Positions 1 to 8,975 of a stretch of 32,810 nucleotides of DNA are shown piece after piece. The notes under the pieces are model-generated. The model saw only the letters and a program-made list of their open reading frames with translations. It was not told where the DNA came from and searched no databases. Numbering within the stretch: the stretch's first letter is position 1; each line of letters begins with the position of its first letter. The stretch comes from Flavobacteriales bacterium. GTDB taxonomy: Bacteria > Bacteroidota > Bacteroidia > Flavobacteriales_D > Sanyastnellaceae. Both the position numbers and the translations under genes were made by a program. The DNA lies in assembly GCA_947442505.1 (NCBI GenBank), contig CANEVR010000025.1:1-32810 (forward strand). The letters are read 5' to 3'.

Positions 1-3000
1 ACACAATGTATCAGAATCCGCTGTACCATAACCGTCAATGTCTTGGTCTACGTAATAAACTACAAAGACCAAGTTGTCATCGATCAAGTTGTTACAGTTG
101 TCATCTATACCGTTACAAATTTCAACTTGATCAGGATAGATGTTTGCGTTGTTATCGTCGCAATCTTCTAAATTGGAATAACCATCACCATCGGCGTCAA
201 AGGCGCAATCTTCATTGACCAAGCCATTACAGTTCTCATCCACAGTATTCCCGCAAATCTCCACTGCACCTGGGTTGATGGTATTGTCATTTTCATTGCA
301 ATCGTCATTGGTCAAAACACCACAAGCATCAAATCCCAAACCACCAAAACCATCATTGTCATTGTCCTGATAAGTAATCAAGGCATCATCACAATCATCA
401 GCATTGGAAACATAACCAGCGATTGGACTACAACCGAACTGAACGGATTGTGCATTACCAAAACCATCTGCATCAACATCAGCATAATAGGCAATTAGCA
501 CACCGTTGTCTATTTCACCATCGCAGTCGTCATCAATCAAATTACAAATTTCCTGAACGTTGGGTGCAATGGCCGCTGAGGCATCATCACAATCGTCATT
601 GTTTAGAACGGTTCCACAAGCTGAAGCAGGACCAAAGCCATAAGTGTCTCCATCCAAGTCATCGTACCCCACCAAATTGTCATCACAATCCGTATTATCA
701 GAAACAAATCCAATAGGCAGTGTGCAAGCTTCCATGGTGCTGTCTGGGTTTCCAAAACCATCTCCGTCAACATCGGCATAAAAAGTTAGCGTAACAAATT
801 CGTCTACCTCCATGTCACAATCATCATCCAAAGAATTGCATATTTCATTGGCTGATGGAGAAATGTTGGCTGCAGTATCATCACAATCATCAGCATTAGG
901 TGAAGTTCCGCAAGCAGCGTATTCTCCTGAACCGAAACCATCTCCATCTAAATCCTCATAACCGGCAAACGAGTCATCACAATCCGTATTGTCAGAAACA
1001 AAGCCTAAAGGAAGGGAGCAAGCCTCCATGGTGCTGTCTGCATTTCCAAAACCATCACCATCCAAATCCACGTAGAACGTAGAAGTTACAAACTCATCAA
1101 TCTCTCCATCACAATCATTGTCAATGCTATCACAAACCTCATTGGAAGCGTAGATGCACAAATCGTTGATATTGGCCAAAGGATTGTAATTGCATGCCGT
1201 TGCATCCGTGCAACCGACAATCTGACAAATTGAATCACCATTGAGGCAATCATTGTCAATACCATCTCCGCAGATTTCTGTTGTTCCTGGAGAAATGGCA
1301 CCATCCGTATCGTTACAATCTGTGTTTGAAATGGACGATCCACAAGCAGTGTTATTACCTGCACCAAATCCATCACCATCCATATCCTCATAAGACAATG
1401 TGTTATCATCACAATCATCAAAGTTGGTTACAAAACCTACTGGCAATTCACAAGCCTCAATGTCTGTGAAGTCTGTTCCAAATCCATCGCCATCTGCATC
1501 CAAATAATATGTATTGGTTACAAACTCGTCAATTTCTTCATCGCAATCATCGTCACTCAAATTACAAACTTCGTTTGCTTCTGGATATACAGTATTGTCT
1601 GCATCGTTGCAATCGGTATTGTTATTTGAAGTTCCGCAAGCAGACCATTCACCAGAACCAAATCCATCGCCATCCAAATCGTCGTAGTTCAAAGTATTGT
1701 CGTCGCAATCATCCAAGTTAGTAACAAATCCCTCAGGGGCTTCACAAGACTCTTGTGTTGAGTCTGCATCACCAAAACCATCACCGTCAACATCGGCATA
1801 AAAAGTTATGGTTACAAATTCATCTATTTCCAAATTACAGTTGTCATCAATGTTGTTACAAAGTTCAACAGCTCCTGGGAAGATGTTCATATTGTCATCA
1901 TTGCAATCATCGGCATTGTTGGAGGTACCGCAAGCGGAAATTTCTCCTGAACCAAAACCATCGCCATCCAAATCATCATAACTCAAAGCGTTATCATCGC
2001 AATCCTCCAAGTTGGTAACAAATCCATCTGGTAGTTCACAAGCCTCTTGTGTTGAGTCTGCATCACCAAAACCGTCTCCGTCTACATCAGCGTAGAAAGT
2101 TGATGTAACAAATTCATCTGCTTCCAAATTACAGTTATCATCGATGTAGTTGCAAATTTCAATGGCTCCAGGATAAATATTAGACTGAGCATCGTCACAA
2201 TCATCGTTGCTAAAAGATGAACCGCAACCAACTGCATCACCCGATCCAAAACCATCGCCATCTGCATCCATGTAGGTGACTTGGTTGTCATCACAATCTT
2301 CGGTGTTGTCAACATAACCAGTAGGTGCTTCGCAAGCAAAAGTGACCTCTTGTGAATTTCCAAAACCATCGGCATCGAAATCCAAGTAATATGTAATCAA
2401 AACACCATTGTCCGTCTCGCCATCGCAATCATCATCCAATCCATTGCATGTTTCTGCTTGTGGGTAAGTGCAAATCCCTTCGTCCGTTGCAAACTCATTG
2501 TAATTGCAAGCAGAAGGATCCATACAACCTCCAATCTCTAATTCGTCACAGATTCCATCTAAATCGGTATCTGAAACACAATTGCCATCGCAATCCAAGA
2601 AATCAGCCTCAGGATAAAAACAAGAACCGTCATTCTCTGTGGCCGTTGCGTTAAAATTACAAGCCAATTCATCTGTACAACCTCCATTGATGCATACTTG
2701 ATCTGAGCCATCACAATCTTCGTCAATTTGATTGTCGCAAATTTCTGGGGCTCCCGGAAAAATCAAATTGTCACCATCGGCACAATCAAGATTGTTATCG
2801 GATAATCCGCAGGCAGCAAATTCTCCAAACCCAAAACCATCCCCATCTTGGTCATCATAGCTTACAAAAGAATCATCACAGTCGTCAGCATTTTCAACAT
2901 ATCCAACAACGGATTCACAAGACTCAGTTGTTTCTGAAGCGTTTCCAAATCCATCTGCATCTGCATCCAGATAGTATGTGGTGGTCACAAATTCATCTGC

Positions 3001-4533
3001 CTCTGAATTACAATTGTCATCAATGTAGTTGCAAAGTTCAATAGCTCCTGGATAAATATTAGACTGATCATCATCACAATCATCATTGCTAAGAGATGAA
3101 CCGCAACCAATAGCATCTCCCGATCCAAATCCATCCCCATCTGCATCCAAGTAAGTGACTTGGTTGTCATCACAATCCTCAGTGTTGTCTACATAACCGG
3201 TGGGTGCTTCGCAAGCAAAAGTGACTTCTTCTGAATTTCCAAAACCATCGGCATCGAAATCCAAGTAAAATGAGATCAGAACACCATCGTCTGTCTCTCC
3301 ATCGCAATCATCATCCAATCCATTGCATGTCTCTACTTGTGGGTAATTACAAACCCCTTCGTCTGTTGCAAACTCATTGTAATTGCAAGCAGAGGGATCC
3401 ATACAACCCACAACCTCTAATTCGTCACAGATTCCATCTAAATCGGTATCTGAAATACAATTGTCATTACAATCCAAGTAATCAGCCTCAGGATAAAAAC
3501 AAGAACCATCATTCTCAGTTGCTATCTCATCATAATTACAAGCGGTTATGTCCGTACAACCACCAATGGGGCAAATCAAATCCGACCCATCGCAATCTTC
3601 GTCAGAATTATTGCCGCAAATCTCCAAGGCTCCTGGAAAAATCAAATTGTCGCCATCGGCACAATCAAGGTTGTTATCGGATAATCCGCATGCGGTAGAT
3701 TCTCCGAATCCAAAACCATCCCCATCTTGGTCATCATAACTTAGAACCGAATCATCACAATCGTCAGCATTTTCAACATATCCAACAACGGGTTCACAAG
3801 ACTCAATTGTTTCTGAAGCGTTTCCAAATCCATCTGCATCTGCATCCAGATAGTATGTGGTGGTCACAAATTCATCTACTTCACCATCACAATCTTCATC
3901 TATGCTGTTGCACAATTCAATTGCATTAGGAAATACCAATCCATTGGCCTCATCACAATCCCCATCTAACGTCACATCTCCGCAATCCAATGCAGCACCT
4001 GCGCCATATCCATCACCATCGATATCCGCATACATGAAAGTTGCATCATCACAATCATCTGAGTTGCTAACGTATCCAACGGGCGCTTGACATGCCATTT
4101 CCATGTTGTCAACCCAACCAAATCCATCACCATCTGCATCCAAATAATAATTGTTGGTAACTCCATTGTCCAATTCCCCATCACAATCATCATCAACCTG
4201 ATTGCAAATCTCAATAGCTCCTGCGTATACATCGGCATTGCTATCGTCACAATCATCCAAATTGTTTACATATCCTGATGGCTGTTCACAATGAAATTCT
4301 TCCACCTCCATATTACCAAAACCATCTGCATCAGCATCCAAATAAAAAGGTGAAGCCATGACACAACTGCCATCATCTTCTGTGGCACTTGCATCATAGT
4401 TGCATGCCAAAGGATCCGTGCAACCCAAAATTGGGTCATTCAATCCTGCATGAACACTGACTGTGAATGCAAATTGCATGGCCAGCATCAATAAAAGGAT
4501 TCCACATTTTGAGAATAAATATTTTTTCTGCAT
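1..4533 (-). CDS. Giant secreted MopE-repeat protein, N-terminal part (C-terminus off the left edge)
   Basis: Reading the minus strand from the ATG at 4533, one frame stays open for 1511 codons to the window edge, so the gene is partial. Residues 1-29 form a signal peptide (basic QKK start, hydrophobic LLLMLAMQFAF core, cleavage after VHA). The rest is almost entirely MopE-type putative metal-binding repeats: D-x-D-x-DG-[FY] loops, DCDD or DCND, then PGAxEICN and IDDDCDGEID with paired cysteines. Known families with such Asp loops (MopE motif, thrombospondin type 3) bind calcium, so an extended, calcium-stiffened surface stalk is inferred. Six small Cys modules of the GCTD..ACNY type interrupt the repeats, the first at about residue 37. 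The sequence carries an 879-bp tandem duplication and a 98-residue period, listed separately. The T9SS tail seen on the sister proteins would lie beyond the edge and cannot be confirmed. Composition is strongly acidic. Confidence 0.9.
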   Translation of the reverse strand, partial: MQKKYLFSKCGILLLMLAMQFAFTVSVHAGLNDPILGCTDPLACNYDASATEDDGSCVMASPFYLDADADGFGNMEVEEFHCEQPSGYVNNLDDCDDSNADVYAGAIEICNQVDDDCDGELDNGVTNNYYLDADGDGFGWVDNMEMACQAPVGYVSNSDDCDDATFMYADIDGDGYGAGAALDCGDVTLDGDCDEANGLVFPNAIELCNSIDEDCDGEVDEFVTTTYYLDADADGFGNASETIESCEPVVGYVENADDCDDSVLSYDDQDGDGFGFGESTACGLSDNNLDCADGDNLIFPGALEICGNNSDEDCDGSDLICPIGGCTDITACNYDEIATENDGSCFYPEADYLDCNDNCISDTDLDGICDELEVVGCMDPSACNYNEFATDEGVCNYPQVETCNGLDDDCDGETDDGVLISFYLDFDADGFGNSEEVTFACEAPTGYVDNTEDCDDNQVTYLDADGDGFGSGDAIGCGSSLSNDDCDDDQSNIYPGAIELCNYIDDNCNSEADEFVTTTYYLDADADGFGNASETTESCESVVGYVENADDCDDSFVSYDDQDGDGFGFGEFAACGLSDNNLDCADGDNLIFPGAPEICDNQIDEDCDGSDQVCINGGCTDELACNFNATATENDGSCFYPEADFLDCDGNCVSDTDLDGICDELEIGGCMDPSACNYNEFATDEGICTYPQAETCNGLDDDCDGETDNGVLITYYLDFDADGFGNSQEVTFACEAPTGYVDNTEDCDDNQVTYMDADGDGFGSGDAVGCGSSFSNDDCDDAQSNIYPGAIEICNYIDDNCNLEADEFVTSTFYADVDGDGFGDADSTQEACELPDGFVTNLEDCDDNALSYDDLDGDGFGSGEISACGTSNNADDCNDDNMNIFPGAVELCNNIDDNCNLEIDEFVTITFYADVDGDGFGDADSTQESCEAPEGFVTNLDDCDDNTLNYDDLDGDGFGSGEWSACGTSNNNTDCNDADNTVYPEANEVCNLSDDDCDEEIDEFVTNTYYLDADGDGFGTDFTDIEACELPVGFVTNFDDCDDNTLSYEDMDGDGFGAGNNTACGSSISNTDCNDTDGAISPGTTEICGDGIDNDCLNGDSICQIVGCTDATACNYNPLANINDLCIYASNEVCDSIDNDCDGEIDEFVTSTFYVDLDGDGFGNADSTMEACSLPLGFVSDNTDCDDSFAGYEDLDGDGFGSGEYAACGTSPNADDCDDTAANISPSANEICNSLDDDCDMEVDEFVTLTFYADVDGDGFGNPDSTMEACTLPIGFVSDNTDCDDNLVGYDDLDGDTYGFGPASACGTVLNNDDCDDASAAIAPNVQEICNLIDDDCDGEIDNGVLIAYYADVDADGFGNAQSVQFGCSPIAGYVSNADDCDDALITYQDNDNDGFGGLGFDACGVLTNDDCNENDNTINPGAVEICGNTVDENCNGLVNEDCAFDADGDGYSNLEDCDDNNANIYPDQVEICNGIDDNCNNLIDDNLVFVVYYVDQDIDGYGTADSDTLC
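440..1090 (-). repeat. 98-residue (294-bp) repeat array, copy group 2
   Basis: The string TCCATGGTGCTGTCTG starts at 731 and 1025, again 294 bases apart, so the same 98-residue double-MopE unit resumes here after an interruption near 1140-1300. That interruption contains a GCTD..ACNY Cys module and a shortened unit. Confidence 0.75.
1440..2120 (-). repeat. 98-residue (294-bp) repeat array, copy group 1
   Basis: The shared string TCTTGTGTTGAGTCTGC starts at 1751 and 2045, and GGTTACAAA starts at 1516 and 1810. Both give a 294-base offset. Each 98-residue unit is a double MopE motif: FYADVDGDGFG, ACE.P.GFVTN, DCDD, YDDLDGDGFGSG, ACGTSNN, DCND, PGA.E.CN, then IDEFVT leading into the next unit. 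Confidence 0.8.
2110..3867 (-). repeat. 879-bp tandem duplication inside the first giant gene
   Basis: Two adjacent in-frame copies (about 2110-2988 and 2989-3867) are offset by exactly 879 bases, or 293 codons, measured at two independent anchors (2941/3820 and 2332/3211). Each copy holds about three MopE units and two GCTD/GCMD Cys modules. Two hand-aligned 60-base windows (2281/3160 and 2461/3340) each differ at 5 positions. Around 2641/3520 the copies differ far more, so similarity is mosaic. Copy limits are approximate because both ends fade into ordinary repeat-level similarity. Confidence 0.85.
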
Positions 4534-4553
4534 AATAATATTTTTGCTAGTTA

Positions 4554-4581
4554 CGAAAATAGGATGATTTATCATACCCAA
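4554..4581 (-). promoter_or_regulatory. Candidate Bacteroidota promoter for the first giant gene
   Basis: On the minus strand, TTG (4579-4581) is followed after 17 bases by TATTTTCG (4554-4561), a 7-of-8 match to the Bacteroidota -7 element TAnnTTTG. The element ends about 20 bases before the ATG, so the leader would be short. Confidence 0.5.
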
Positions 4582-4625
4582 TGCAATCAGAAAATGAAAC
4601 TATCAACAAAACAATATTAAATAAA

Positions 4626-4650
4626 AAAAGGAGGGACAAGCCCTCCTTTT
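4626..4650 (-). terminator. Rho-independent terminator after the metalloprotease gene
   Basis: A 10-bp stem (AAAAGGAGGG with CCCTCCTTTT, five-base loop) lies 18 bases past the metalloprotease stop. On the minus strand it is followed by a T run. It separates this gene from the giant gene downstream. Confidence 0.85.
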
Positions 4651-4667
4651 CTCACTCTTCATTTTTA

Positions 4668-6572
4668 CTAATCTTTCTGAATAATGCGTGTGTCTGATCC
4701 CTTAGATCCCTTTACAACTAACACATAGCTACCTGTAGGTAAGGCATCCAAACTCAATTCGATGGCATTGCTGCCTACATATGCAAACCAATTTTGCTCA
4801 ATGATTTTTCTTCCTGTCAAGTCAAACAAAGCCACACTCACTTGTCCTTCCTCATCACTATTCAAAGAAACATTTAATTTTCCTTGTGTCGGATTGGGGT
4901 AAGCGTTGGCAATGGCCAAACCGTTGCTCTCTGTAAATACTGCATCAGTGTTTTCTTCCTGCTGCATTTCACGGAATGCGACAGATGAAGTACTGGCTCT
5001 TAAAGAGTAACAAAGGTTAGCGTTGAAAGCACTGTTGTATCCGTAAACATAAACCCTGTAAGTACCAGTGGCACCATTGTTATAAATGATTGCCTCAGAG
5101 GTAGTGCTGCTGTTGGCAGAAGTGCTCACCAAAGTGTTGTTGCGGTATAACTTCACATCATAATCCGCAGGCAAATTGAACAAATCAATTCGAATGTTCT
5201 TGTCAGCCGTTGTAGTAGTGAAATTGAAATAATCTTTATCTGTGCTGGTTGCAATTTTTGCGGTGATATCTGTATTCTTTGGCATTGCTTTAGAAGCACT
5301 CAAAGAGTTGTTGCTTTCATAATTATCTGTACAAGCACTCACCACTGCAGTCGTAGTGAATGAACCTGTAGCACTCAAATTTCCAGTTCCTGCTGAACAA
5401 GTGGCAGATACCGCAAAATTATATGCAGAACCTGCAGTCAATCCTGTCAAAGCCAAACTTAACCCAGTGGTCGTGGTCGTGGTCCAAGTTGTTGCAGTGC
5501 TCAATTTGTATTGAACATTGTATACTGTTGCTCCAGAAACCGCTGACCAATTGATGGTAGCCGCTGTCTGAGTAATACCACTTGTTGTGCCCAGACTAGG
5601 AACGCCGCAAACCACAGGAGTTGGGGTTCCGCATCCATTTGAAGTCATCAATGAAGCTCTTGCTCCACCTGATCCAAATAACGCTTGCATACGCGAAGAT
5701 TGACCCGCAGAAAACATATACATACAAGCATCATCCGTGTAGTCCATATAGTTCATGGTCATTTCAACTGGAGTACCCGTGCAAGTGCTTAAGTGAGGAT
5801 AAGTAGGACAACCGTAATTGGAAGTATTGTGGGTTGGGGTATCACTTACCAAATCACTACCGCAATTGGCGTCTCCCCAAATGTGGCGCAAGTTTAACCA
5901 GTGACCTACCTCATGCGTTGCCGTTCTTCCTTTGTTAAATGGTGCTGTTGCTGTTCCGGTTGTTCCCAAATAACGGTAATCAATGACTACTCCATCAGTA
6001 ACCGCTGCGCCTCCGGGGAATTGAGCATAACCCAAAATACCTCCGCTCATGGTGCAAACCCATATGTTCAAATACTTGTTTCTGTCCCAAGCATCCTTAC
6101 CACCACGAACACTGTACTTCACGTAATCATTGGTACTCCAAGATGCTACTGTGGTTGATGTTCTTGTGATTCCTGTTGTTGCATTACCATTGGGATCAAC
6201 GGTTGCCAAACAAAACTCAATATTTGGATCTGCTGCTGAAAATATAGAAGGAGTAAGGCTCGCATCCTGGTTCAACCTTCTAAAATCCTGATTCAACACC
6301 TGCAACTGAGACATGATTTGCGCATCAGAGATATTGTTGGTGGTTCCGTTGTATACTATATGAAAAACAACTGGAATGGTAACCAAAGCACGATCACTAT
6401 TCTCATCGTAGTGCGCGACAAACTCTTGTGTTTGTTCTTCAATTTGTTGCTGACGCTGAACATAATTGGGATCTGTCCCCATCATGTAAACATGATGATC
6501 ATTGGAACCGCAATTGCGCTGGGCCCAAATTAAGCTTGGCAACATGGCCAAAATGAGTAATAGTTTTTTCAC
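4668..6572 (-). CDS. Secreted M43-family (pappalysin/cytophagalysin-type) zinc metalloprotease with T9SS sorting domain
   Basis: This 634-residue protein starts with GTG, and residues 1-17 (KKLLLILAMLPSLIWA) are a signal peptide. A propeptide-like region precedes the catalytic domain, where HEVGHWLNLRH at residues 220-230 is the zinc motif HExxHxxNxxH. His220, His224 and His230 are the predicted ligands and Glu221 the catalytic base. A Met-turn-like MNYMDY sits near residue 275. An Asn replaces the usual Gly of HExxHxxGxxH, a variant I recall from Bacteroidota M43 proteins. A fibronectin type III-like domain follows (about 321-411), then a pre-peptidase C-terminal-type domain (about 412-530), then a T9SS type A tail (AYPNPTQGKL, LFDLTGRKI, GSYVLVV) from about 552. 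It is likely exported by Sec, secreted by T9SS and active on extracellular protein; the substrate is unknown. It has its own promoter and terminator. Confidence 0.92.
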   Translation of the reverse strand: MKKLLLILAMLPSLIWAQRNCGSNDHHVYMMGTDPNYVQRQQQIEEQTQEFVAHYDENSDRALVTIPVVFHIVYNGTTNNISDAQIMSQLQVLNQDFRRLNQDASLTPSIFSAADPNIEFCLATVDPNGNATTGITRTSTTVASWSTNDYVKYSVRGGKDAWDRNKYLNIWVCTMSGGILGYAQFPGGAAVTDGVVIDYRYLGTTGTATAPFNKGRTATHEVGHWLNLRHIWGDANCGSDLVSDTPTHNTSNYGCPTYPHLSTCTGTPVEMTMNYMDYTDDACMYMFSAGQSSRMQALFGSGGARASLMTSNGCGTPTPVVCGVPSLGTTSGITQTAATINWSAVSGATVYNVQYKLSTATTWTTTTTTGLSLALTGLTAGSAYNFAVSATCSAGTGNLSATGSFTTTAVVSACTDNYESNNSLSASKAMPKNTDITAKIATSTDKDYFNFTTTTADKNIRIDLFNLPADYDVKLYRNNTLVSTSANSSTTSEAIIYNNGATGTYRVYVYGYNSAFNANLCYSLRASTSSVAFREMQQEENTDAVFTESNGLAIANAYPNPTQGKLNVSLNSDEEGQVSVALFDLTGRKIIEQNWFAYVGSNAIELSLDALPTGSYVLVVKGSKGSDTRIIQKD

Positions 6573-6590
6573 TTTTTAGAAATTGAACGA

Positions 6591-6620
6591 TAAAGATAAC
6601 AAAAAATTAGAAAAAACAAA
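6591..6620 (-). promoter_or_regulatory. Candidate promoter of the metalloprotease gene
   Basis: On the minus strand, TTTG (6617-6620) is followed after 18 bases by TATCTTTA (6591-6598), one mismatch from TAnnTTTG. It ends 18 bases before the GTG start. It shares the 80-base gap with the divergent pnuC gene, for which I see no clear promoter. Confidence 0.45.
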
Positions 6621-6652
6621 ATTCACGGACCAAAGGTTTACAATTGCTTTAA

Positions 6653-7237
6653 ATGACTGAATTTTACAAAATGGAAATTAAGGTCGATACCAAAAAAGTC
6701 ATCTTGGCTACTGAATGGCTTGCGGTGATTTCCAATCTTGCCTTTACCTTTCTGTATATCCAACAAAATGAAGCTGCCTTTGTATTTGGAATCCTTGGCC
6801 CTATGTTCATTGCCATTCTTAGTTGGAAGCGAAAACTTTTTGCGGATGTAGGTCTTCAAATGGTTTACGTCCTGCTTACACTATGGGGTATGATGTATTT
6901 GGGATCCGAATGGGAAATCAAACCCGTTTCAAATTTCCAACATTTGGTTGGGATTATTTCCTGTTTGTCCTTTGGAACCCTCCTCGGATTGGTTTTGAAA
7001 AAAAAATCAACGGCTGAGTTGCCCATTGCAGATAGCCTCATCACAGCATTTTCTATTTGGGCAACCGCATTAATGATGTTGGGGTGTCGCGAAAATTGGC
7101 TTTATTTTATGGTTATCGATTTGGCTTGCATTTTTCTATTCTGGAATCGCAACCTCCGATTGCTCTCAGGACTATATTTGGTTTATCTAATTTTAGCCGT
7201 CGAGGGTTATTTTCAATGGGGATGGATTGCGAACTGA
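6653..7237 (+). CDS. pnuC: PnuC-type nicotinamide riboside transporter
   Basis: This 194-residue membrane protein has about seven hydrophobic segments, the expected topology of PnuC vitamin transporters. The C-terminal stretch, with ENWLYFMVIDLACIFLF and then [17 protein letters not shown], matches the conserved end of PnuC (WL.VDL..., LYLV.L.LAV.G...W). The family takes up nicotinamide riboside by facilitated diffusion, driven by phosphorylation inside the cell. The next gene encodes exactly such a kinase and overlaps this one, which supports a nicotinamide riboside role. A thiamine-transporting relative (PnuT) also exists in Bacteroidota, but the 80-base upstream gap leaves no room for a TPP riboswitch. 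The start at 6653 is the first ATG; an alternative at 6671 would remove six residues. Confidence 0.85.
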   Translation: MTEFYKMEIKVDTKKVILATEWLAVISNLAFTFLYIQQNEAAFVFGILGPMFIAILSWKRKLFADVGLQMVYVLLTLWGMMYLGSEWEIKPVSNFQHLVGIISCLSFGTLLGLVLKKKSTAELPIADSLITAFSIWATALMMLGCRENWLYFMVIDLACIFLFWNRNLRLLSGLYLVYLILAVEGYFQWGWIAN

Positions 7238-7746
7238 AAAACAAAGTGTGGGTCATTGCTGGGGGGGAATGCTCAGGGAAAACAACCCTATTCGAATCAC
7301 TCCAGCCTGCATTGCCCCAATATCAATTTGTATCTGAATACAACAGAATATGGCTGGAAGAAAGGGGGGGTACGGCACCCTTTGCCTTCGTTGTTTTGGA
7401 TACCCTATTTCAAGACTGCCTGATACATTATCAAAACATTGATGTAAGTATTCCCACCATTCTGGACACTGATTTGCTTAATCTGTTTCTTTGGGCCAAA
7501 TCCATTGAACATCCCAGCGTTGTTGCGCTGCATGAAGAATGGTCTAAAACCCAATTCAACTACCTGCTTTGTTCACCAGACATTCCATACGTTTCCGATC
7601 CTTTGAGAAGTGGATGGGAAATCAGAAAATGGTCATGGGAGCAACACCTTCACTTTACAAAACAGCGCCATCACTTTGTATTAAAAAGCAATGACGCTGC
7701 ATCAAGATTATTAGAAGCAAAGGAAATTATCCTTTCCGCTGAATAG
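7216..7746 (+). CDS. NadR-type ribosylnicotinamide kinase (AAA/P-loop family)
   Basis: This P-loop protein is about 176 residues long and resembles the C-terminal kinase half of Nad[16 protein letters not shown] contains the Walker A motif close to the N-terminus. VSEYNR and the [14 protein letters not shown] segment match the NadR motifs that bind substrate and magnesium. The N-terminal adenylyltransferase and repressor domains of enterobacterial NadR are absent. The likely reaction is ATP-dependent phosphorylation of nicotinamide riboside to NMN, trapping what PnuC imports. The open frame extends back to 7057, but that part lies inside pnuC and carries no family similarity; I chose the ATG at 7216 (7222 is also possible), giving a 22-base overlap with pnuC and probable translational coupling. 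Its 3' end overlaps convergent pgk by 20 bases. Confidence 0.82.
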   Translation: MGMDCELKNKVWVIAGGECSGKTTLFESLQPALPQYQFVSEYNRIWLEERGGTAPFAFVVLDTLFQDCLIHYQNIDVSIPTILDTDLLNLFLWAKSIEHPSVVALHEEWSKTQFNYLLCSPDIPYVSDPLRSGWEIRKWSWEQHLHFTKQRHHFVLKSNDAASRLLEAKEIILSAE

Positions 7747-8923
7747 CTGCGATTCCCGGAAGCACAATGCCTTCCAAACTCTCCAACATCGCTCCTCCGC
7801 CTGTACTGACGTAACTGACCTGATCAGACATATTCATTTGATTGATGGCCGCTACAGAGTCTCCACCGCCGACCAATGTGAAGCACCCCTTTTGGGTAGC
7901 CTCAGCCAAAGCTTTGGCAATGGCCTTGGTTCCATGGGCAAATTTCTCCATTTCAAAAACGCCCATTGGTCCATTCCACAGCACAATCTTGGCATTCACA
8001 ATGGTCTGATGAAAAACATCTATGCTATTCTGTGCAATATCCAAACCCATCCACCCGTCAGGTATGGCATCAATGGCAACGGTTTGAACATTGGCATCAT
8101 TGGAAAATTGATCCGCAATCACGGCATCGGTCGGCAATAAAAATTGAATCCCTTTTTCTTTGGCCTTGCTCATCAATGATAGCGCTTGATCCAATCTGTC
8201 TTCTTCTACCAATGAATTTCCAACCTTTCCTCCCATGGCTTTGATAAAAGTAAATGCCATTCCACCGCCAATGATGATGGCATCTGATGTGTTGATGAGG
8301 TTTTCAATGATTCCAATTTTTGAGGAAACCTTAGAACCACCAACAATAGCCACCACCGGTTTGTCCGTGCTGTTCAATACGCGGTCAATACTCTTAACCT
8401 CATTCTCCATCAAATAACCAAAATACTTATCCGTAGGAAAAAAATTGGCGATTATGGCTGTACTGGCATGCGCGCGGTGTGCCGTTCCAAAAGCATCATT
8501 CACGTATACGTCACCGTTTTCTGCAAGCTGCCCAGCAAAAAACTCATCGCCTTTTTCTTCCTCCTTGTAAAAACGCAAATTCTCCAATACCAAGATGGAA
8601 CCATTGCTCATGGCTTCAACAGCCAGAGCTACCTTTTCCCCAATGCAATCTTCGACAAATGAAACGGAACATGTTGTCAAAGAAGACAAACAAGAAACAA
8701 TATGCTTCAATGAAAACTTGTCCTCGGGACCTGATTTGGGACGACCCAAATGCGACATGACAATCACCTTGGCGCCATCCCTTGCTAATTTCTCCAGCGT
8801 TGGTATTGCAGCTCTTATTCGGGTATCATCCGTTACTTCAAACTGTTCATTCAAGGGGACATTAAAATCAACCCTTACAAGTACGCGCTTGCCGCTGAAA
8901 TTTTGTTGATCAATCTGGTACAT
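7727..8923 (-). CDS. pgk: Phosphoglycerate kinase
   Basis: This 398-residue cytoplasmic glycolytic enzyme interconverts 1,3-bisphosphoglycerate plus ADP and 3-phosphoglycerate plus ATP. Full length and all family signatures are present: RVDFNVPLN near the N-terminus, [67 protein letters not shown] and STGGGAMLE. The frame is open up to 8950, but the extra nine codons (MPPFFILIV) are encoded by one arm of the preceding gene's terminator hairpin. The ATG at 8923 (MYQIDQQ) is therefore the true start. I see no convincing TAnnTTTG promoter in the short gap after that terminator, so how pgk is transcribed is unclear. Confidence 0.97.
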   Translation of the reverse strand: MYQIDQQNFSGKRVLVRVDFNVPLNEQFEVTDDTRIRAAIPTLEKLARDGAKVIVMSHLGRPKSGPEDKFSLKHIVSCLSSLTTCSVSFVEDCIGEKVALAVEAMSNGSILVLENLRFYKEEEKGDEFFAGQLAENGDVYVNDAFGTAHRAHASTAIIANFFPTDKYFGYLMENEVKSIDRVLNSTDKPVVAIVGGSKVSSKIGIIENLINTSDAIIIGGGMAFTFIKAMGGKVGNSLVEEDRLDQALSLMSKAKEKGIQFLLPTDAVIADQFSNDANVQTVAIDAIPDGWMGLDIAQNSIDVFHQTIVNAKIVLWNGPMGVFEMEKFAHGTKAIAKALAEATQKGCFTLVGGGDSVAAINQMNMSDQVSYVSTGGGAMLESLEGIVLPGIAAIQRKG

Positions 8924-8939
8924 AACTATTAGAATAAAA

Positions 8940-8960
8940 AAAGGGGGCATTGCCCCCTTT
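8940..8960 (-). terminator. Rho-independent terminator after the 665-residue secreted protein gene
   Basis: A 9-bp stem (AAAGGGGGC with GCCCCCTTT, three-base loop) lies 15 bases past the stop at 8976. On the minus strand it is followed by a T run. It also lies just upstream of pgk and separates the two transcripts. Confidence 0.85.
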
Positions 8961-8975
8961 GTATTTTAAAACAAA

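Noticed and set aside
1086-1421. Met-rich minus-strand frames inside the repeats (for example 1086-1421, 2082-2375, 15035-15313)
   Set aside because: They are frame-shifted readings of GATGAT-type Asp codons of the real frame, giving artificial Met/Ile-rich peptides.
6573-6652. Riboswitch (TPP or similar) upstream of pnuC
   Set aside because: The gap is only 80 bases, A/T-rich, and shows none of the conserved riboswitch cores.
7057-7215. Extended start of the NadR-type kinase at 7057
   Set aside because: These 53 codons overlap the conserved C-terminal membrane segments of PnuC in another frame and have no kinase similarity.
8924-8950. Extended pgk start at 8950
   Set aside because: The extra codons are encoded by the arm and T run of the preceding terminator, and family members start at the MYQIDQQ-type residue.
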